Positions 34,022 to 61,965 are shown, counted from the stretch's first letter. The stretch: 64,000 bases of DNA from Cymbomonas tetramitiformis (GCA_001247695.2 LGRX02035386.1:1-64000), one strand, 5' to 3'. A program made the numbers and translations. The notes: generated by a model not told the origin, from the letters alone.

Positions 34022-34222
34022 TCTGACCGTACGATCATGTGCGCGACAGTGCTTTGCTTTTTGCTTCCCAGCATGCCATGCCATAACGCGTGGGTGGCGT
34101 CGTGGTACATACACGCGACTGTTGTGGCACTGTCATCGTTAGCGTTTGGCGATCGTGAGATCGAAAATTCGACTGTATCGCCCGTTGGGATTCGAGCTTT
34201 GCTGCTGCTGCTGCTGATTAAG
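34022..34222 (+). repeat. tRNA-like SINE candidate, copy 2
   Basis: Same blocks as copy 1, about 90 percent alike by eye, with a longer GCT run (TTTGCTGCTGCTGCTGATT). A diverged AGATCT/GATCTCCACTAGGC motif follows at about 34245-34270. Confidence 0.5.
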
Positions 34223-34337
34223 GTAAGGTACTAGGCGCTATCGATCACAAATATGCGATCTCCACTAGGCGTCGATCCTTTTGGACAGCGCGATTATTTA
34301 CCATGCGATGTTAACATGGATATCGCCATTACATCAT

Positions 34338-34540
34338 ATGACCGCAGGATCATGTGCGCGACAGTGCTTTGCTTTTTTGCTTCCCAGCATGCCATGCCAT
34401 AACGCGTGGGTGGCGTCGCGATAAATGTACGCGACTGCAGTGGCACTGTCACCGTTGGGTTCTGGCGATCGTGAGATCGAAAATTCGACTGCGTCGCCCG
34501 TTGGGATTCGAGCTTTGCTGCTGCTGTTGCTGCTGATTGA
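34338..34540 (+). repeat. tRNA-like SINE candidate, copy 3
   Basis: Third copy of the same block order, starting GACCGCAGGATCATGTGCGC and ending TTTGCTGCTGCTGTTGCTGC. It is followed by AAGTAAGTAAGG repeats, which also follow copy 1. Confidence 0.5.
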
Positions 34541-34918
34541 CTAAGTAAGTAAGGTAATTTACTTGATGCCAAGATTATAAAGGTCAGAGGTAGTAAGTAA
34601 GGTAATTTGGCCAGGTTCCAAATCATAAGGAGCAGAGGTGTATTCCGATTACAGTAGAGGTCGTTACGAGCTTACAGTTTATAACAGTTGAACACGACAT
34701 TCGTAGCACAGCGGAAAGTTTCAAGAGCCTTGGCCCTTGCTGCAGATAATGCATAATGATAATCAAAATCTCTTAAAGATAGCAGCGTTATGAAGTTTTT
34801 CGGGTCCGGCCTTGCTGGAAGCTTCCCAAACTAGGGTTCTGTTTCCTGGCCAGCGAGATAACCACTTTCGTCACGAGAGCGGGGACACGCAGAGTCCTCG
34901 TGACACTCGCTGGGAAAG

Positions 34919-51489
<16,571 letters not shown>

Positions 51490-53099
51490 TGAAAAGCTTG
51501 GTAGACTTTCAATGCACTACGTTTAGTCAATAGCAAATACTTCTTCCCATCTCAATTCCTTAATTAAAATGCGGTAACGTCCCCAAATGTACATCCACGT
51601 TGCACGTCGTTAGCTATTCTTTAAAGTGCCGGTAAGCTCATTGTGCATATGGTGCAAAATCAGACGAGATAACCCGATCCCTCCATGCACCTGTTGTTTC
51701 AGATCGTCGCTTGTCGCTTGCATCGGCCAACTCGTAAACAATCCTCGTTAAAGTGCCTCCTCGGACACGTTAGAAGAAATCTCTCAGAGTGTGTAATGCA
51801 TATCATGGTGCATTTGCTTGACTCTGTCAAGACTGACTTGCCATTTCAACGTACTCTTGACGTGTGAACCACTTATTTGATAAGTTCATTTCATCAAAGT
51901 GGTTCGCGAAAGTGGAAAGCAGACTACCATGAAGTGCCAGACCGGTTTGGTGGGCCCACTGTCAAGGTGTACGCTTGCTCACCAAAGTGTACCTACTGGT
52001 TTTTCCGACTATTCGAGTAGAGTCTTGTTGGAAAGGTCTCGAGAAGGTGTAGATCTCGATCTACGAAAATCGATCATTCGGATCGACCAGGTACAGGTTG
52101 GTGAACACGTGTACACGTTCATGATTTCACCCGCAAACCGGTTTAGTGGTTTACGAACGTGTGTTTCCAGTTTCGCGACCCACTGTGTTATTGTGGCCGC
52201 GTATTGTTTCCCTCTATTTGTTCGATACCAGCCTGTCACCAATTGAAGCCAGACATTGCCGGCGCGAAGCAGAGCAAGAAGAGCATCGATTTGATATCAA
52301 TCACCGGTGTGTAGTTCACGTGACGAGGACACGGCGAAACGTCGGCAGTGGTCTCAGCAACTGGTCGCGCTTCAAGGCCACCGGCCAGTTGTTGGATAAT
52401 ACGTGAACCACATGTGTAGCCCAGCATGTAACGGTTGTATGCGGTGGGCTAGTAGTTTTTTGGATATAACTATTAAGGAAATAGCAGCTATGTATATCAA
52501 TATCAAAATATGAGTTAAGTAATTCATGTTATTTGAACTAAGGGAATTTCATGTTGCCTAGTAGACAAACTATTTATCTCTATTGATCTATATAAAGCTA
52601 TCTCAAAACACAAATATGTCACATCGCTACTTTTTCCTCGGTTGGTCTTCGTTGTCTTTCGCAACAAATTCGTTCACCACGCGTGATCTGCACCCACACA
52701 ACGCTCGTCAAAAACGGCGTGTTGGGAATCGAGCCCAAGCTGTACATACAGGCTATCGATCAGCCCGCCAGCCTCCAAGCACAACCATTCGCAAAGTAAG
52801 AATTCACAGAACGTCGACGTGAAAGTTATATGCAGGAAAGGAATAATCATCACTTGCGCATGATGCGCTACATGCTGCATTGCAGTGAATAAGCGAGGAC
52901 CGCGCGACGTTTATGCTTCCCCAATGCAGTGAAGATTCAAGAGCGATGAGCGAATGCCAACGAAGGCGAGTGAGGAGTGGGGAGATAGACCGGCGTGTCT
53001 GGTCCCCGTGTCACGTCTTGCGAGTGGAGACTGGGGGTGGGAGGGTGGACCGGCATGCCTGGGCCACCCGGTCCGCAAGTCACATCTTGCAGGAAAACC
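51490..53099. other. gene-free stretch downstream of the fusion gene
   Basis: No supported gene on either strand. This is the 3' flank of the fusion gene; an AATAAA was not clearly seen within the first 100 bases after the stop. Short frames lack motifs. Confidence 0.35.
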
Positions 53100-53685
53100 T
53101 GGCAACCGACCTGCGCAGAAACCGCGTCAGTAAAACGGGAGTGGTTGGAGAATTTGCGCCCAAGCGAAATTGGAGAAATATCTCTAACTTCTCTGACGCA
53201 GCTCATGATCTGTTCAGACTTCACACCCAGCAAATGTAGGATCCGTGGTTCGAGCCAAAGTCAAAGCGATCTGCAATGAAAATGACGGGTGGTCCGAAAA
53301 AGGAAACGCCAACCACGAGCGTCTATACGTCCCACAAGGAAAGCTGCGAGTCGCTCCGTGAGTTCCCTCACGGAAAATCCTCCGCGGCCATCTGCACTGC
53401 AGACAACTGAAGCGGCTCACGGCGTCAAGTCTTATTTGCCACACACCTGGGCAGAAAACGCGTCAGTAAAACGGGGATGTTCGGATTTTCACCCAAGCTG
53501 ACAAAGTCAGGGAAATTAGATGAGTATATCTAATATCTCTGACACAGCTTATGAGCTGTCCAGACTTCACCCCCAACAATAATAGGATCCGTGCTTCGAG
53601 CCAAAGTCAAATTTATCTGCAATTAAAAATGATGGGTGATCCCAAACAGCAAACGAACAACAACAACAACAACAACACCAACACC

Positions 53686-53720
<35 letters not shown>

Positions 53721-53960
53721 CTGTCTAATGAAAGGCGACAGTTGTCGCAGTACCCCCGTGAGTTCCCTCACTGTAATTTCGGCACGGTCGTCTACTGCAC
53801 TGTAGATAACTAAAGTCGGCTCGGGGCTTCGCGTTTTGCTATACACCTGCGAAGAAACCACGTCAGTAAAATTTCAGCTTATTAGCCGTCCAGACTTCAT
53901 CCTCTCAATAAACGCCAAAGCGACGTGCGAGGACAACCTGTTTAAAGGATGGCCCGATGA
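53100..53960. repeat. about 350-400-bp tandem repeat, three diverged copies
   Basis: Anchor ACCTG(C/G)GCAGAAA...GCGTCAGTAAAAC at about 53108, 53448 and 53844. Each anchor is followed by a CTGACxCAGCT(C/T)ATGAxCTG...CAGACTTCACxCCCA segment, AGGATCCGTG(G/C)TTCGAGCC, a GAAAATGACGGGTGGTCC-like part and GTGAGTTCCCTCAC. GTGGTTCGAGCC resembles a tRNA B box, so a SINE origin is possible. Confidence 0.7.
53654..53720. repeat. (AAC)n microsatellite
   Basis: About 22 units of AAC with two ACC interruptions, inside the second unit of the 350-400-bp repeat. Confidence 0.97.
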
Positions 53961-55442
53961 AATCGAAAAGAAACAAAAAGAAACAATGGCCTTGCGCGAA
54001 ATTTGTTACGCAATTATTTTAATAATAAAGTCTGCATGACAGAAGACCAAACACCTGTGCTACCCGGCAGGAGACCTCAAAAAATATATTTGAACAGTGC
54101 GTGAGTATCTTTGAGACGAAGCCCGAAGCAAAACCGCACCATGAAAATATGATAACTCAACCAGAAGACCAACGGTCATTCCAAGAACAACATTGAGCAG
54201 CAAAAATAACTTCTGGTATAGCCGCATCGCCGCATTCCCGCCAGGTGTTCGTCCCAGGCCGGTCACATGCGCACCCCATATATAACGAACGAATAAAAGA
54301 TAAAGCGGCAATAAAAATATTTAGGGCTCGAGAGGCAAAGTGACCGCAAAGACAAAGCGTCCGTCTTACAAGTTTCAGAAACGATATTCAAGAGATACGG
54401 GACAACTTCGAACTCCAACAGGGCTCGCTGCAGGGAAAATGTGCACGCGACAGTCGATTGATGAAGCTCCACATGGAACACTGTGCATGCATACGTATGC
54501 GCCTATGCTAGCAACACCTAGGCAAACATGTCTACTTCTCATTCGCACTAGAAGTTGTGGCGTGTTAACACCGTAAGGGCGAATCGTTTTTAGCAGTATG
54601 GGATCAATATGAGGGCGGAAACATCCATAACTGCCACAATAATCAAGTATTGGATACTTATGAAGTGTTAGTGCCCATATTGGGGACTTGGGCGAAGTCC
54701 CTCAACCCTTCAATGCCCACCAAACTCGGTTTATCGAGTGGGGGACTTTGTGGAAAGTGCAGGGGTGTTCTGCTGGCAGGTGACAAAAGCGTGCTCTATG
54801 GAGAGTGCTATAAAGGTTTCAAATCAAGGATGTGGTATTTTCCCCATTGGTATACACCATGATACGTCATCGCCCACTCATAACATCAAGTCAATAGTGG
54901 TGTCATGTTCATGGCGCATGCCCAAAAATGTCCCCCAGCAGGTTCAATAGAATTTCCTTAAGTATGATGATGGTGGGTCACATGTATTCATGTGTGCACA
55001 TGCGGTGCGAGTGATAACGAAGTGCCATATCATCCATCTAGTTCCGCGATACAAGGTATGCGAAGAATCGTCGTGGCAAATGGATGTCTAGAACTTGAGT
55101 TATTGCCGAAAACGTGAAAATAAGTTCCTGGAAAACAGGATCAGTATGAGCATTATGGCAATTCGCCGTTAAGGTGTTAAAAATGTTACAGGTGCGTGCA
55201 TCATTCTACTTTTGAAGCACCGTGTCACTCCTCGCCACCTGTCACTTCGGAACGAACATCATGTATTCCGCTTGGCGGCTGGACACGTCAAGAAACATGT
55301 CGACAAAGCGAGTCGCACGCCATATTCTTGCGGAAACATCCGTGCACTGACGAGAGCATCCTGAAAAATGGCCACCTGTCAAAATTTTACTCAGTAAAGA
55401 AATAACCAGCACTCAAGCAGTCAGCTCTGAGACACGTTCCTA
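53961..55442. other. gene-free stretch left of the right LTR nest
   Basis: No supported gene. The right edge (55443-55447, ACGTG) is the target duplication of the outermost LTR element. Confidence 0.35.
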
Positions 55443-55447
55443 ACGTG

Positions 55448-55696
55448 CCATGGGAGTGCCAACTTTCTACCCCCATAAGGGGGAAACAGCGGTGCCCCCT
55501 GTGTCACCCCTCGCCTGGTAGGATGTCACTTGCAGTGCCTGCCTGTTTGCTCCGCGAGTGTGTCACGGTCCTGCCAGCTTAAGTCCGACCATCTTTATTG
55601 TTATATCTGACTTTAGCCGAGAACCGAAACCCTACCGCGCTGCATTTCATTTTTCAGTGATAAGCATATATATCAATAATATCTGCTTTCACATTA
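55448..55696 (+). repeat. 5' LTR of outermost right element
   Basis: 249 bp; it differs from the 3' copy by a few substitutions and the absence of one CG in GTCCGACC. It is followed by a 5' UTR dense in CCGACAT units (55770-55965). Confidence 0.88.
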
Positions 55697-55937
55697 GGTC
55701 AGGACCCACCTACGTTCAGTGGTGTTGTTTCTTTCATTCTCCGTCCGCTTCGCGCCCGGCGATTCTATCCGACGTCCTTTTTAGTCCGACATCTTCTTAG
55801 TATCGACATCTTTCTAGTACCGCCGACATCTTCCGACAATTAACTGCCGACATCGACCGCCTTGCCTTCGCACGGGTCACCCCCGACATCCCGACATCTT
55901 TAGTACCGACATCTACCGACATTTAGCGCACTTTTAC

Positions 55938-56633
55938 GTGCGTAACCGACATTTACCGACACTCTGGCCAGCAGTCAGTGGGCACTGCCGGAAGATTGGC
56001 TTAATATCGTACGACGGTTTTGACGTTACCACCGTGTTCCTTGTCGAAATCTACCCCAATTTGACTTTTTCATTGTTGGAAATTGTTAAATTTGCGAAAA
56101 GTTACGTTTTCCCTGGAAACCCAGACTCCTTATCTTGCAGATTTTACAGCCGCAGCTGCATGGCTTCTTTGCGGCAGCGTGCGCGCATGGGCGCGCTGAG
56201 ATCTGCGCTTGAACTCCTTCGAAGGCAACAATTTATCGCTGGTTGCAGTCTGGTGGTGCTTGGTGGTGCTTGTGCACCAAGCACCAACATCGACACCAGC
56301 GTTTGCGACAACATCGACAACGAGAGCTCTGACTGTGACGACTCCGACTCTCCGCGTTTTTCACCGTTTACACCTACATCTTGTGCGCCCCCTTGTTGCC
56401 ATCTGGTGGTGGCGGGTGGTGCCGCCGCACCCCCCCCCCCACCTTGCCCTAACGCTGGTTTTACCTTGGGGCTGGAGAATTGCGCGCTGTCTCGCCGCAT
56501 TTTTCACACTCGCCCCCCCTTGCAACGGCACACTTGCTCTGGTGGTGCCCGGCCGTTTTTGGCTTTGGCATCGCACAAGCATTGGTTGACCGTTGACTCC
56601 TTGGCGCTCGACACCGTTCACCATCGGGAATGA
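55938..56633 (+). CDS. element protein with QRARM / GGACAPSTN motifs, unknown function
   Basis: 231-residue frame, intact within this element. The first ~60 residues include YDGFDVTTVFLVEIYPNLTF. The middle has MASLRQRARMGALRSALELL (in-frame ATG at 56160), a basic amphipathic helix, and LVVLGGACAPSTNID. The C-terminal third is Ser/Asp-rich, then Pro-rich with Cys/His residues (CPPPPP-like and PPLQRHTC). It is related to the broken ORFs at 16110-17021 in another LTR element. No known domain; placed at the gag position just after the 5' UTR, so a highly diverged or truncated gag is the simplest guess. Confidence 0.5.
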   Translation: MRNRHLPTLWPAVSGHCRKIGLISYDGFDVTTVFLVEIYPNLTFSLLEIVKFAKSYVFPGNPDSLSCRFYSRSCMASLRQRARMGALRSALELLRRQQFIAGCSLVVLGGACAPSTNIDTSVCDNIDNESSDCDDSDSPRFSPFTPTSCAPPCCHLVVAGGAAAPPPPPCPNAGFTLGLENCALSRRIFHTRPPLQRHTCSGGARPFLALASHKHWLTVDSLALDTVHHRE

Positions 56634-56734
56634 CGCCGCCACCGCTTGAAGCCTGCTTAGAATTCAGCAGCCTACCCCGCGGGAGTAGGGATCCCCGCGG
56701 CACACGCATGGGCACAGCAAGCCCCTAGAACCCT

Positions 56735-56918
56735 TGCTAGAAAAGCAGTCTCAGGCAGTGAGACGTGCGTGCAAGAGATGAACCGAAAGCGACGAGAATA
56801 ACATTAGATGGAATATAAGGTTATTCTCTAGGAACTGTCACGTGTGACGCACCAAAGGTGACAGACCGGGATATCGATATCGAGGTCGATCTCGACTGTC
56901 GATACCGATATTCCAGCA
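56735..56918 (-). repeat. 3' LTR of middle right element
   Basis: 184 bp, TG...CA, matching 61605-61788 with few differences (for example CAGTCTCAGG versus CGATCTCAAG). It contains overlapping GATATCGATATC and GGTCGATCTCGACT palindromes. Confidence 0.92.
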
Positions 56919-57571
56919 CACCACCTCACCTGAGGTGGGACACACAAGCTAGTGACAGTGACAAACACACCACCCTGAATAGTTAAGTGTTAAGGCTCCA
57001 AGCCTGAATAGTTTTCTAGTCAGCAGCATGTCACAGTTCGGAATGCTAACACACAAGATCACAAGTAAGCATATAGTGCATGCTATAGTGACAACTAGGT
57101 GAATAAATGCTCAGTGGCCAAGTTTCAATTATTTTCAAAATCTGCCCGTCGAGTGGACGTCTAAACGGTAAAAGAAATCTGCTGATTCCCATAAATTCAG
57201 AGTAGCACGCTCGTGTTCGGTCTTGCACTCAAATCTCGGATGTCATCAATCAATTCAGAGCACGCTCGTGTCTGGTCAACGGCTAAGATCTCTGCTGGCG
57301 AGTGGTACTAGTGGGATTCCCGAAATAAATGTTGTTACCAAAATTGCCCTCCTCTGGGGTCTTACAACGGTGCACATCGAATCACATAGAATAATACTGT
57401 ACCACATCCAACCAGTAATAAATAGAGCCGCCGCCAGCTAGTGTCGCGAGTAAATCAACTGAAACAAAGAAATAAAGTGCAGCCGACAAGTGTCGTGAGT
57501 AAATCAACAATTAAAAGAGATAGAAAGCTGCCGCGCCCGGATACGTCGCAAAGAAATAAAAGAGAAACCAA

Positions 57572-58646
57572 TCAATAGTAATAGCCACCATCATCGTAGC
57601 CATCGTAGGCACCACCAGAGTCGTAGTCCCCATGGTGCGTCACCATACTCGTCGTCGTAATCCACGAAGTCAGACTGTCCGCCGACAGCAGAATCGTCGG
57701 AAAATCCCGGACCACCCTGGTAGAGCTGGTGGTCTACGCGATCATGCCCATGCGCGTTGTGGGAGGCCTCCCAAGCCTCCCACTCCGCAGCGGTGTAACC
57801 GCCCTCAGCGGTTTCGTAATCGTCGGTGGCCTCGTCGTGCCAGGCCTCCGACTGCCCGTAATTATCAGAAATGTCGCTCTCTCCAAGTGGAGAGTCATCT
57901 GCTGGCTCCTCGAACGAATCAACTCCAGGCTCGAGGGGAGCACCGGACTGAGAAACTCCTAAGTGGGATAGAGAAACCGCGGATTCCGAAAAATACTCTT
58001 CTTCACTAAAATCTGACTCGTCCCAATACCCTGGAGGGTTCTGGGAGTCACCTTGACCATCTTCCGAACCGCAAAAAACATCCACATGATCGGCCGAAAA
58101 ATCATCGGGGCTCTGAAAAGCAGTAGCGCCAGCAGCTAAGGACCCTGCCGGCCGAGAGTCGAGATAGCGATGAATAACTTCACGCTGCACAATAGTGCGA
58201 GCGTGCTCCCTCGGCTCAGCGCGAGCCAAGGGGGTCCGTGGCAAATTCTGCGGAATGAATTCTGTTTGCGTAAAAACATCGGACCCAAGATCGACGAGCG
58301 AAACTTGGGTCTCACAGTCAGCTGAGATCACAGAGGTGGGTTGGTAGTGCGTCGATAAAATCGCACCACCAACCCCAACGCCCTCATACGCAATAGAAAT
58401 TTGCAAAAGGACTGGCGGGGTCTCCAGACAATCTGGCCCAATCGAAATGTCCACGCCAGGGACTGGAGAAGAAACAGCGGTTGCAGCGCTCTGATAAAAA
58501 GAAATCACGCCGCGCAACATGGAGCAAACTGTCAGCAACTTCCGATGCCCCAGAGATGCCCCCTTCTCCAACTAACTGTCCGCCGATGCCAGGAGAGCCA
58601 CCGCCTCTCCCAGGGTGCCAGGCAAAGAATCAACTTCCGCATCTAA
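57572..58646 (-). pseudogene. gag-like ORF of middle right element, with stop and frameshift
   Basis: The minus-strand frame runs from about 58646 (DAEVDSLPGTLGEAVALLAS), is broken by TAG at 58574-58572, then is open to about 57640 (over 300 residues). Near the end the natural Gly/Tyr-rich terminus (HGDYDSGGAYDGYDDGGYYY) lies in the next frame and stops at 57572, so an indel sits near 57630. The central part is acidic and Ser-rich (DESDFSEEEYFSESAVSLSH). No zinc knuckle or enzyme motif. By position (after primer site and 5' UTR) it corresponds to gag. The insertion 58744-61534 separates it from its 5' UTR. Confidence 0.55.
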
Positions 58647-58743
58647 GCTAGTCGCACGCCTCCCCCACCAGAGGTGCTTTCCTGAATAAACCGTGGGCGG
58701 GTGAATCACAGTATCACACCCGGACTGAAACGAACGGAAATCA

Positions 58744-58992
58744 TCACGGGGAAGCTAAAATCCCCCCCCACTGTATGGGGGTCCAGCTTCTCCTAGTATC
58801 ACCCCTTGCTGCGTGTGTCACTGGTCGTGTGTCACCGTATGACACTCACCTGCTAGAAAGCTCACTCCCCGCAATCCTTCTATCAGTTTTGTTATCACCG
58901 GTTTCCCCAGCCACTGCTTTCTGAGTCCCTGTTACAGTGAAACTGTTATATATCCTCACGAATATATATACCCATTTTCACCTGTTCTATCA
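58744..58992 (+). repeat. 5' LTR of innermost right element
   Basis: 249 bp, contains CACGAATATATATACCC, a likely TATA region. It ends CTGTTCTATCA, where the 3' copy has CTTTCTATCA. Confidence 0.88.
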
Positions 58993-59005
58993 GGTTATCG
59001 GTCCC
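58993..59005 (+). promoter_or_regulatory. primer-binding site, half-tRNA-iMet type (diverged)
   Basis: GGTTATCGGTCCC directly inside the 5' LTR; it shares GGTTAT and the following GGxCC with the other sites. A self-complementary CCACTTCACGTGAGTGG follows. Confidence 0.55.
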
Positions 59006-59255
59006 ACTTCACGTGAGTGGTGATTCCGGTTGGTTCGGCTCGCTTCGGTTCGTCCGATTCTTAAAACCGTCAACGCCGTTTTATTTACCGTCAACATCGC
59101 AGAATGATTTAGCTGCGAACCGTACCAGCGGCATTTTTTCCGTCTCCGTTCCCTTTGCCGCTTCCGTTAACCGTGGTTTACCCTACCGATTGTGACTGGG
59201 AATCCGCGCACCGTTTCCGTCAACTTTGAGCATTCTGGATTATTTTTTACCCGAC

Positions 59256-60916
59256 ATGTCTCAACAGCGCCAGATCGGGCTCGCTGAGGCCCTCCGTTCA
59301 GCAAGGCGGGCTAGTCCCACGCCATCACCGTCACCCGTGGACTCCGGCGGTGCTACGCCGGGTCCGACACGCCCGAGAAGAATTGTGTCGACCGCTTCTT
59401 TGCGTTCGCGTCCATCATCACTGCGGCCGTCTCCGCTGCCGTCCGAATTCTTCAACGACCCGTCAGTCCTTGTCTCCACCCCGGTGGAGGAAGGTAGGGA
59501 AGAAGAGTATTTGGAACAGCTATCTTACGCCTTCACGTACTCCGCCGACATCATCGCGGTTTTACGGCCTGGAGGCTACAACCCTAAACATGGCTATACC
59601 CTCGACACCGAGACTGCTGACACCGACTTCAACGCCTTGATTGCGGCCTTTCGACATGTTTTGTACCCCGTGTCCTTCCCCGAGTTTTCCAAACTCCTCG
59701 ACCTTGAGCACGACTACGATTACTACCACGTGGTGCTCAACGAGATCATTTTCACCGTCCTCCCCATCGTTCTTCGTGGTACGGCTCTGGCACTATACAC
59801 AGAGGCGGCTCGTTCCCACCCTGGGGACGGCCGTTACATCTTGCAGCGCCTCCGCTACGAGGTCGAGGGGGTCCCCGATTCCGACTCCGACCGTTTTTGG
59901 GTTAAGATGCGCTCAATCATCATCAACGAGCCCGACGACCCATCGCCGCAACTCACGGCAATCCGTACCCTTGGCGACAAGCACGCCAGGATCAACAACG
60001 ACTACAGCGAGGCCAAGCGGGTGAAGGACCTTTGGCGCATTCTCACCAACTCGGCCAAGCAATCTCCGTACGTCACCCCCCTGTACGTCAACGTCATCCG
60101 CGATTTACGGGGTGGTGCGCCTTACTCATTCTCCACGCTCTGCCTGCGGATCCGCACGGTATGGCGCGAGGAGCTCGCCTTCGCCACCCCTGTGAAGGAC
60201 ACCGGCTACACCGTGCCTTCTGGTGGTGGTGGTGGTGGGCGGGAGAAGAAGTCGTCCCTCAACTCCGTCTCCTTTGACCGTAAACCCGCCTACACCACCG
60301 TACCCGTCGGTGAGTGGAAGGCGGAACCCGCTGGCGCCATGGTGAGGCGCTGGGTGGGTGTCGGGTACCCCTGCATTCTTTGCTTCCGCATGTGGGGTGT
60401 TACCGATGCACACCCTGGCACCCGTGGATGTTGCCCTTACAATCATGTGTAAGGAGGCATTTGGCAGTGGGCGCGCGCCCGACACCGCGCTCCCCGCTGG
60501 GAAGCGGCCTCCGCCCCCAGACTTCGCTGCCGCCATCGCGGCCTTCCGGGCGACGGGTTGCCCTACCGACAGGCGACAGCCCTCCGGTGGTGCCAGCCCC
60601 CCAGTCTGACACCCCGGCGGACGTGGCAATCATGACGTTCGTTGCCCCCGTGATCGGCCCGTCACCACAGCTCGCCCCGTTATCCGCATCTACGGCTGGC
60701 GAGCCGGTGGTGCCGTCTGCGGAGCCACCGCTTACTCAGCCAGCTCTGCACTTGGCATGCTCTGACCCCGACGAGGTACCCGAGGACCCCGATGACGACG
60801 CCGCCCTTCATGGCTTCACTGAAGAGGATTTCGATTGGCCGGCTTTCCGAGAAACTCCGTGGATTCCTTCGATCGTCACCAGCGCCAACACCAAAAAGAC
60901 CGTAGAGCGGGACTAG
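59256..60916 (+). pseudogene. gag of innermost right element, frameshifted after zinc region
   Basis: ATGTCTCAACAGCGC at 59256 opens a 399-residue frame: a Ser/Pro/Arg-rich N-terminus, an alpha-helical capsid-like body (FNALIAAFRHVLYPVSFPEF, IIFTVLPIVLRGTALALYTE, LRGGAPYSFSTLCLRIRTVW), a Gly run, then a Cys/His cluster (CILCFRMW...HPGTRGCCPYNH). It stops at 60452. The coding character continues in other frames (FAAAIAAFRATGCPTDRR, then an acidic Pro-rich tail ending at 60916), so one or two indels near 60440 and 60590 have broken it. No protease, integrase or reverse transcriptase follows before the 3' LTR. Confidence 0.75.
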
Positions 60917-61024
60917 CCCGCCTAGCCTGTTTATATGTCTCTTAGATGCCTAGGCAGCGCCCATGCACGGATGTGCTTCTAACTGGGCGGTTGGAAAAGG
61001 CCCCCTCGGCCTGGACACTAAATT

Positions 61025-61211
61025 GCAGGGCACATATCTTCCTAGAATGACTCTCGGCCCGGAATAAAGAAAAACACGTGTTTTTGCTAATTTTCAAATG
61101 TTTTCCATACTTAAGGATGAAAAATCGACCGGCCCGCTTTCGGCCCGGAGCTCTTTTTGGGCGCTGCTCTCGGCCCCGGGCCGGCCAATCCACATAAGAT
61201 ATGTGCCCTGC
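61025..61211. mobile_element. 187-bp TIR element (MITE), TSD TAAATT
   Basis: The ends GCAGGGCACATATCTT and AAGATATGTGCCCTGC are perfect inverted repeats, flanked by TAAATT at 61019-61024 and 61212-61217. The GC-rich interior has CGGCCCGCTTTCGGCCCGG and CTCGGCCCCGGGCCGGCC palindromes. It is inserted in the 3' UTR of the LTR element. A related right end occurs at 7528-7605. Confidence 0.85.
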
Positions 61212-61287
61212 TAAATTGACATTGGGTTAGGGCTTAGGGTTTTCCTTGCTCTTGCATGGCCACTCACACCTTCGGGGTGAGGTGGTG

Positions 61288-61534
61288 TCACGGGGAAGCT
61301 GAAATTCCCCCCCACTGTATGGGGGTCCAGCTTCTCCTAGTATCACCCCTTGTTGCGTGTGTCACTGGTCGTGTGTCACCGTATGACACTCACCTGCTAG
61401 AAAGCTCACTCCCCGTAATCCTTCTATCAGTTTTGTTATCACCGGTTTCCCCGGCCACTGCTTTCTGAGTCCCTGTTACAGTGAAACTGTTATATATCCT
61501 CACGAATATATATACCCATTTTCACTTTCTATCA
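61288..61534 (+). repeat. 3' LTR of innermost right element
   Basis: 247 bp, preceded by the G-rich tract; its differences from the 5' LTR are few. Confidence 0.88.
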
Positions 61535-61590
61535 AATAAGCTAAAAAAATGACCGTCCATACAATCAGAAAAATAAACACTCGAAGGTGA

Positions 61591-61604
61591 GTGGGCTCAT
61601 AACC
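61591..61604 (-). promoter_or_regulatory. primer-binding site, best half-tRNA-iMet match
   Basis: Minus-strand GGTTATGAGCCCAC starts at the first base inside the 5' LTR. GGTTATGAGCCC is the exact complement of the common initiator tRNA anticodon arm GGGCTCATAACC. This is the clearest of the four related sites. Confidence 0.75.
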
Positions 61605-61788
61605 TGCTAGAAAAGCGATCTCAAGCAGTGAGACGTGCGTGCAAGAGCTGAACCGAAAACGACGAGAATAACATTAGATGGAATATAAGGTTATTCTCTA
61701 GGAAACGTCACGTGTGACGCACCAAAGGTGACAGACCGGGATATCGATATCGAGGTCGATCTCGACTGTCGATACCGATATTCCAGCA
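61605..61788 (-). repeat. 5' LTR of middle right element
   Basis: 184 bp, adjacent to the primer site on its left and to TSD ACCCT on its right. Confidence 0.92.
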
Positions 61789-61965
61789 ACCCTAACTGGC
61801 ACATCGTGATTATGAATGTAGAGTGTTAATTTGCTTCACTGCTTCTACTGTAGCTGGGTTGGTTGGTGTAACCCCTAGACTAACTCTGACATTTCTGCCA
61901 AGCCGCCTGCCCGGATGTACCAGCTGGCCCTGCAATGCACCTCCCTCCTTCGGGGTGAGGGGGTG

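Larger units (their letters stand above)
58744..61534 (+). mobile_element. innermost gag-only LTR element of right nest
   Basis: LTRs are 58744-58992 and 61288-61534, starting TCACGGGGAAGCT and ending TTCTATCA. Flanks AATCA (58739-58743) and AATAA (61535-61539) match at four of five bases, a probable aged duplication. The primer site GGTTATCGGTCCC starts at 58993. The G-rich tract GGGGTGAGGTGGTG precedes the 3' LTR. Same family as the minus element 11118-17587 in LTR, 5' UTR and 3' UTR (GCAGCGCCCATGCACGGATG near 60954 matches the complement of about 11470-11490). It carries a damaged gag and, in its 3' UTR, a 187-bp TIR element. Confidence 0.85.
56735..61788 (-). mobile_element. middle LTR element of right nest (minus strand), TSD ACCCT
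   Basis: LTRs are 56735-56918 (3') and 61605-61788 (5'), 184 bp each and nearly identical. On the minus strand they begin TGCTGGAATATCGG and end TTTTCTAGCA. ACCCT at 56730-56734 and 61789-61793 is the duplication. The primer site (61604 leftwards) is GGTTATGAGCCCAC, and a GGTGAGGTGGTG tract precedes the 3' LTR. Its interior holds a gag-like pseudogene (57572-58646) and the inserted element 58744-61534. It lies inside 55448-62217. LTRs include a striking run of GATATCGATATCGAGGTCGA palindromes. Confidence 0.92.
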
